Source of the DNA: JAKLKS01 sp964370855
Lineage (GTDB): Bacteria; Planctomycetota; JAJSAM01; JAKLKS01
Reading direction: 5' to 3'
Assembly (NCBI GenBank): GCA_964370855.1
Contig: CAYJMF010000021.1
Coordinates: 1-52,245, forward strand
DNA length: 52,245 nucleotides
The notes under the pieces were generated by a model. That model did no database searches. It saw only the letters and a program-made list of their open reading frames with translations, and was not told the origin of the DNA. Position 1 is the stretch's first letter. Each line of letters opens with the position of its first letter. Both the position numbers and the translations under genes were made by a program. Positions 48,102-52,245 of this stretch are shown here, piece by piece.

Positions 48102-49055
48102 TTGGCTGACCTCGTCCCCCCCAACTCCCTGGCCCCGGGACGGCCCCTCCTCTCCGCCCTCGCGGCCTTCCTGCTGGCCGCCTGCCTCCCGGGGCTCGCC
48201 GCCTGCGCCACCGTGGAGGACCCCGCCGCGGACCCCTGGCAGCCCGCGGGCGACCTCCCCGGCTCCACCTCGGCCCGGGCCCTCGCGGCGGATCTCGGTG
48301 CGACGCTCCGGGAGGAGCCGGAGATCCGCAGCCTCGTCATCGAGGGCGCCGCCGGCCGCATCCTCTTCCTCGACGGGACGAGGACCGTGACCGTGGACGG
48401 GCACCGCATGGAGACGGGGGCGACCCTCCGCGTGAAGGACGGGGACGTGGTCCTCCTCGACGAGGACGCCGTCCGCATCTCCCGCGCCTGGCGGGACGCC
48501 GTCGCCGACGTGGAAGCGAAGGGGAGGGCCCTGGCGAAGCGCGCCGCGCCGGTCCCGCCGCCGCCCTCCGCGGGGGGGGCCGTGGGGGACCCCGCATGGA
48601 ACGTCCCCCTCCAGCGGACCTGGGAGGGGATCCTCATCCACCACTCGGCCACGCCCTCGGGGAACCTCGAGAAGTTCGACAAGCACCACCGCGAGGTCAA
48701 CGGGTGGCTCATGGTGGGGTACGACTTCATCATCTGCAACGGGGACGGCGGCCCCGACGGGCTCATCCAGATGTCGGACCGCTGGCGCACGCAGATCCAG
48801 GGGGCCCACGCCGGCCCCGGCCTCAAGCGCTACAACGATCACTGGGTGGGAATCTGCCTCGTGGGGGATTTCAGCAGGGAGCGGCCCACGGCGAAGCAGA
48901 TGGCCTCGCTCCGGCGCCTCGTGCGCTGGCTCCAGGAGCGGTGCGCGATCCCCGACGCCAACGTCCGCACCCACCGGGACGTGCGCGAAACGGACTGCCC
49001 GGGGAGGAAGTTCCCCCTGAAGGAGGTCCTGCGCGACGCGCCGCGGGCGCGGTAG
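48102..49055 (+). CDS. peptidoglycan amidase (Amidase_2/PGRP-type) lipoprotein
   Basis: This is a 317-aa lipoprotein. The TTG at 48102 has GGAGG 6 nt upstream, and the signal sequence LLSALAAFLLAACLPGLAAC ends in a lipobox; the ATG at 48030 would add 24 unhelpful residues. A small N-terminal domain (residues 45-145) is followed by an N-acetylmuramoyl-L-alanine amidase domain. Zinc ligands are expected at ILIHHSATPSG, in VRTHRDV and in TDCPGRKFPL; the catalytic HAGPG region and VGICLVGDF are present. It probably cleaves peptide stems from cell-wall glycan chains or anhydro-muropeptides. Confidence 0.85.
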   Translation: MADLVPPNSLAPGRPLLSALAAFLLAACLPGLAACATVEDPAADPWQPAGDLPGSTSARALAADLGATLREEPEIRSLVIEGAAGRILFLDGTRTVTVDGHRMETGATLRVKDGDVVLLDEDAVRISRAWRDAVADVEAKGRALAKRAAPVPPPPSAGGAVGDPAWNVPLQRTWEGILIHHSATPSGNLEKFDKHHREVNGWLMVGYDFIICNGDGGPDGLIQMSDRWRTQIQGAHAGPGLKRYNDHWVGICLVGDFSRERPTAKQMASLRRLVRWLQERCAIPDANVRTHRDVRETDCPGRKFPLKEVLRDAPRAR

Positions 49056-49070
49056 GGGGCGAGGCGGGCC

Positions 49071-49280
49071 CTACTCCTCTTCGGACTTCGCGTCCTCGGT
49101 CTTCGGGGCCGCGGCCGCCTCGGGCTTCTTCTTCGCGGAGCCGAGGATCTTGTACATCCCCGTGCCGCAGGTGCGGCACTTGCCGCGCATGGCGAGCTTC
49201 CCGTTGGACATGGTCACCTCCTGGGTGGCGACCATCTCGGACTTCTTGCGGCACTTGACGCAGTAGGCTTCGGCGGCCAT
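49071..49280 (-). CDS. DUF5679 zinc-ribbon protein
   Basis: This 69-aa protein has YCVKCRKKSEMV and GKCRTCGTGMYKILG, the two Cys pairs of DUF5679, followed by an acidic/Lys-Ala tail. Such proteins are small zinc ribbons of unknown role. GGAGG lies before the ATG. Confidence 0.85.
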   Translation of the reverse strand: MAAEAYCVKCRKKSEMVATQEVTMSNGKLAMRGKCRTCGTGMYKILGSAKKKPEAAAAPKTEDAKSEEE

Positions 49281-49414
49281 GGGGATCCTCCGCCGGCGCG
49301 GGCGCCGGCATGAACGTTCTGGTTTCGGTCGTGCGGCCTGCGCCCCCCACCGGGGGGGCCCTCAGGAGTATATCGCGGGAGAGGGGTGCTAACGGGAGAG
49401 GACCGCGTCGGGCG

Positions 49415-49969
49415 TCACCGCCGGGCGGCGGCGGCGATGGCCGCGGAGTTCTTCGAGAACCGGATGTCGCGACTGTTGGCGTACTCCATCAGCTCCTCCA
49501 CCATGGAGCGGTGGATGAGCCCCTCCTCGGCCAGGAGGCGGAGGAAGATGCGCCCCTCGCGGTTCTCGATCTTCCCCGACGCGTGGGTGAAGAACCGGTT
49601 GGATTCGTTCTCCGACTCCATGATGCAGTCGATGGCCACCTGGAGCGTGGGCCGATCGTTCACCTCGAGGAAGGTGAACCGGCTGCGCTGGACCATGACG
49701 TCGTCCTCGGTGAGGGTGCTCTCCCCCCGGCCGCAGAGTTCCCGGCGGTACTTCCGGAGGATCTTCCGGTGGTCCCGCTCCTCGCTGGCCATCAGGCGGA
49801 ACCGCTGCTTCATGATGGGGTCGCCCACGACCTTCGAGAGGAACTCGTAGTACTGCGAGGTGAGGGTCTTCCAGGAGATCGAGAAGTCCAGGATCCTCCG
49901 GGTGGTCACCCGTTCGTCCGCGGTGTCGAAGAAGAGCATGCGGTCTCGTGTCTCCAGGGTTGCGGGCAT
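49415..49969 (-). CDS. ferritin-like/rubrerythrin-type protein
   Basis: This 184-aa four-helix protein carries di-iron-type ExxH motifs: ASEERDHRKIL (helix 2), ESENESNRFF (helix 3) and AEEGLIHRSMVEEL (helix 4), with a first helix SWKTLTSQYYEFLSKVV. This pattern fits rubrerythrin/ferritin-like domains without a rubredoxin part. It may act in iron or peroxide handling. I prefer the ATG at 49969 (AAAGG upstream) over 50041, which would start upstream of the -10. A promoter TGGACA-16-TATACT lies 40-66 nt upstream. Confidence 0.75.
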   Translation of the reverse strand: MPATLETRDRMLFFDTADERVTTRRILDFSISWKTLTSQYYEFLSKVVGDPIMKQRFRLMASEERDHRKILRKYRRELCGRGESTLTEDDVMVQRSRFTFLEVNDRPTLQVAIDCIMESENESNRFFTHASGKIENREGRIFLRLLAEEGLIHRSMVEELMEYANSRDIRFSKNSAAIAAAARR

Positions 49970-50306
49970 AAGGCCTTTCGGGGTTCGGGAAGCCCTAAAA
50001 GCCAACGAGTATAGCGAGGGGCCCGGCGGTGTCCATAGCAAGGTTGCCGGGATCCGGGACTTCCTCGCGCCGCGGGCCGCGGGGGAGGAGTCGGATGGCC
50101 CGCCCCGGTTGCCCTTCGAACCGAAGAGCCCGGGGTAGTTGGCTCAGTCGAGGGGGCCGGGGCGGGTTTGCTGCCTGAGTGACGGCAGTACAAGCGCAAG
50201 GTGCGTGCCACCCCTTCCCGACTCCGGCAGCCTCGAATTGCGGCGCCCGGGAGACCGGCGCCGTCGCTCCCTGCGCCGCGATGTCGCGGAACGCGACGGC
50301 CCCGGG
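49970..50306. other. intergenic region between TypA and the ferritin-like gene
   Basis: No gene is supported. Near the typA stop are hairpins GTCGCG/CGCGAC (50283-50297) and CGGCGCC/GGCGCCG (50241-50263), possible terminators. The ferritin-like promoter occupies 50008-50035. A segment near 50130-50150 looks slightly like a tRNA D-arm but has no acceptor or anticodon stem. Confidence 0.45.
50008..50035 (-). promoter_or_regulatory. promoter of the ferritin-like gene
   Basis: TGGACA (50030-50035) and TATACT (50008-50013), spacer 16 bp; predicted leader about 31 nt. Confidence 0.65.
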
Positions 50307-52124
<1,818 letters not shown>

Positions 52125-52245
52125 GGGAATCCGCCATTGTCCATGGGGAGGGGAGGGATCGTGGGGGGAATTCGGGGCCGGAGTGCCGGGGGGCTCCTCG
52201 CTATCCCGTGTGGGTTCTCGCGGGCGATGCGCGCCTACCGGCGCG

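Noticed and set aside
50125..50200. tRNA-like string near GTAGTTGGCTCAGTCG
   Set aside because: Only a vague D-arm resemblance; the required cloverleaf does not form.

Overview
The window is a 52-kb, very GC-rich (roughly 70% or more) bacterial chromosome segment with tightly packed genes, many 4-nt start/stop overlaps and GTG/TTG starts. Several gene types suggest a Planctomycetota-like bacterium, with moderate confidence: secreted thioredoxin-fold and TPR proteins, an FHA protein with a large periplasmic domain, a TMTC-like TPR membrane protein, and a tandem pair of large secreted proteins of unknown function. No 16S rRNA or other phylogenetic marker was read to prove this. No tRNA, CRISPR array, insertion sequence or prophage was found.

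Layout. 1-4.2 kb: M50 protease, scpA, a thioredoxin-fold protein and fmt (CTG start), all + strand. 4.2-6.3 kb (-): a MarR/CDGSH/pirin redox operon with an operator, preceded by a J-domain protein. 6.7-8.0 kb: two small or hypothetical genes. 8.0-11.3 kb (-): a four-gene operon with every junction overlapping by 4 nt: SDR epimerase, DUF92 (VTE6-like), UbiA prenyltransferase and a dolichol/phytol-kinase-like protein. 11.4-14.2 kb (-): FHA protein, a 45-bp-arm palindrome and a TPR protein. 14.4-17.9 kb: methyltransferase, XdhC/P-II pair, and a CarH-like B12 photoreceptor divergent from a four-helix protein. 17.8-21.7 kb (-): a thioester-less macroglobulin-like protein and MurJ. 21.8-26.6 kb: DegP/HtrA, a 3'-truncated amidohydrolase and a TMTC-like protein. 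26.5-31.4 kb: CutA, C45 peptidase, alpha/beta hydrolase and an amino-acid ABC transporter with a receptor-permease fusion. 31.4-32.8 kb: methyltransferase, a second palindrome and a small lipoprotein.

32.9-40.3 kb carries a complete F-type ATP synthase operon (atpZ-I-B-E-F-H-A-G-D-C). It is followed by two tandem paralogous secreted proteins, a double-GNAT protein, a membrane protein, an excisionase-like HTH protein and PtsN.

46.5-47.7 kb contains no credible protein gene. The minus strand carries a strong promoter (TTGACG-16-TACACT). Its predicted start falls next to a helix that pairs the two ends of a ~1.05-kb region full of hairpins closed by GNRA or UUCG tetraloops. I interpret this as a large structured noncoding RNA of a class I do not recognise, and it is the most interesting feature here. 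Immediately upstream is an AT-richer stretch with DnaA-box-like sequences (possible oriC or upstream promoter element). The window ends with an amidase lipoprotein, a DUF5679 protein, a ferritin-like protein and TypA/BipA.

A recurrent regulatory theme is a -10 hexamer of the form TANN(A/C)T placed 6-8 nt before the start codon of many first genes, which predicts widespread leaderless mRNAs.
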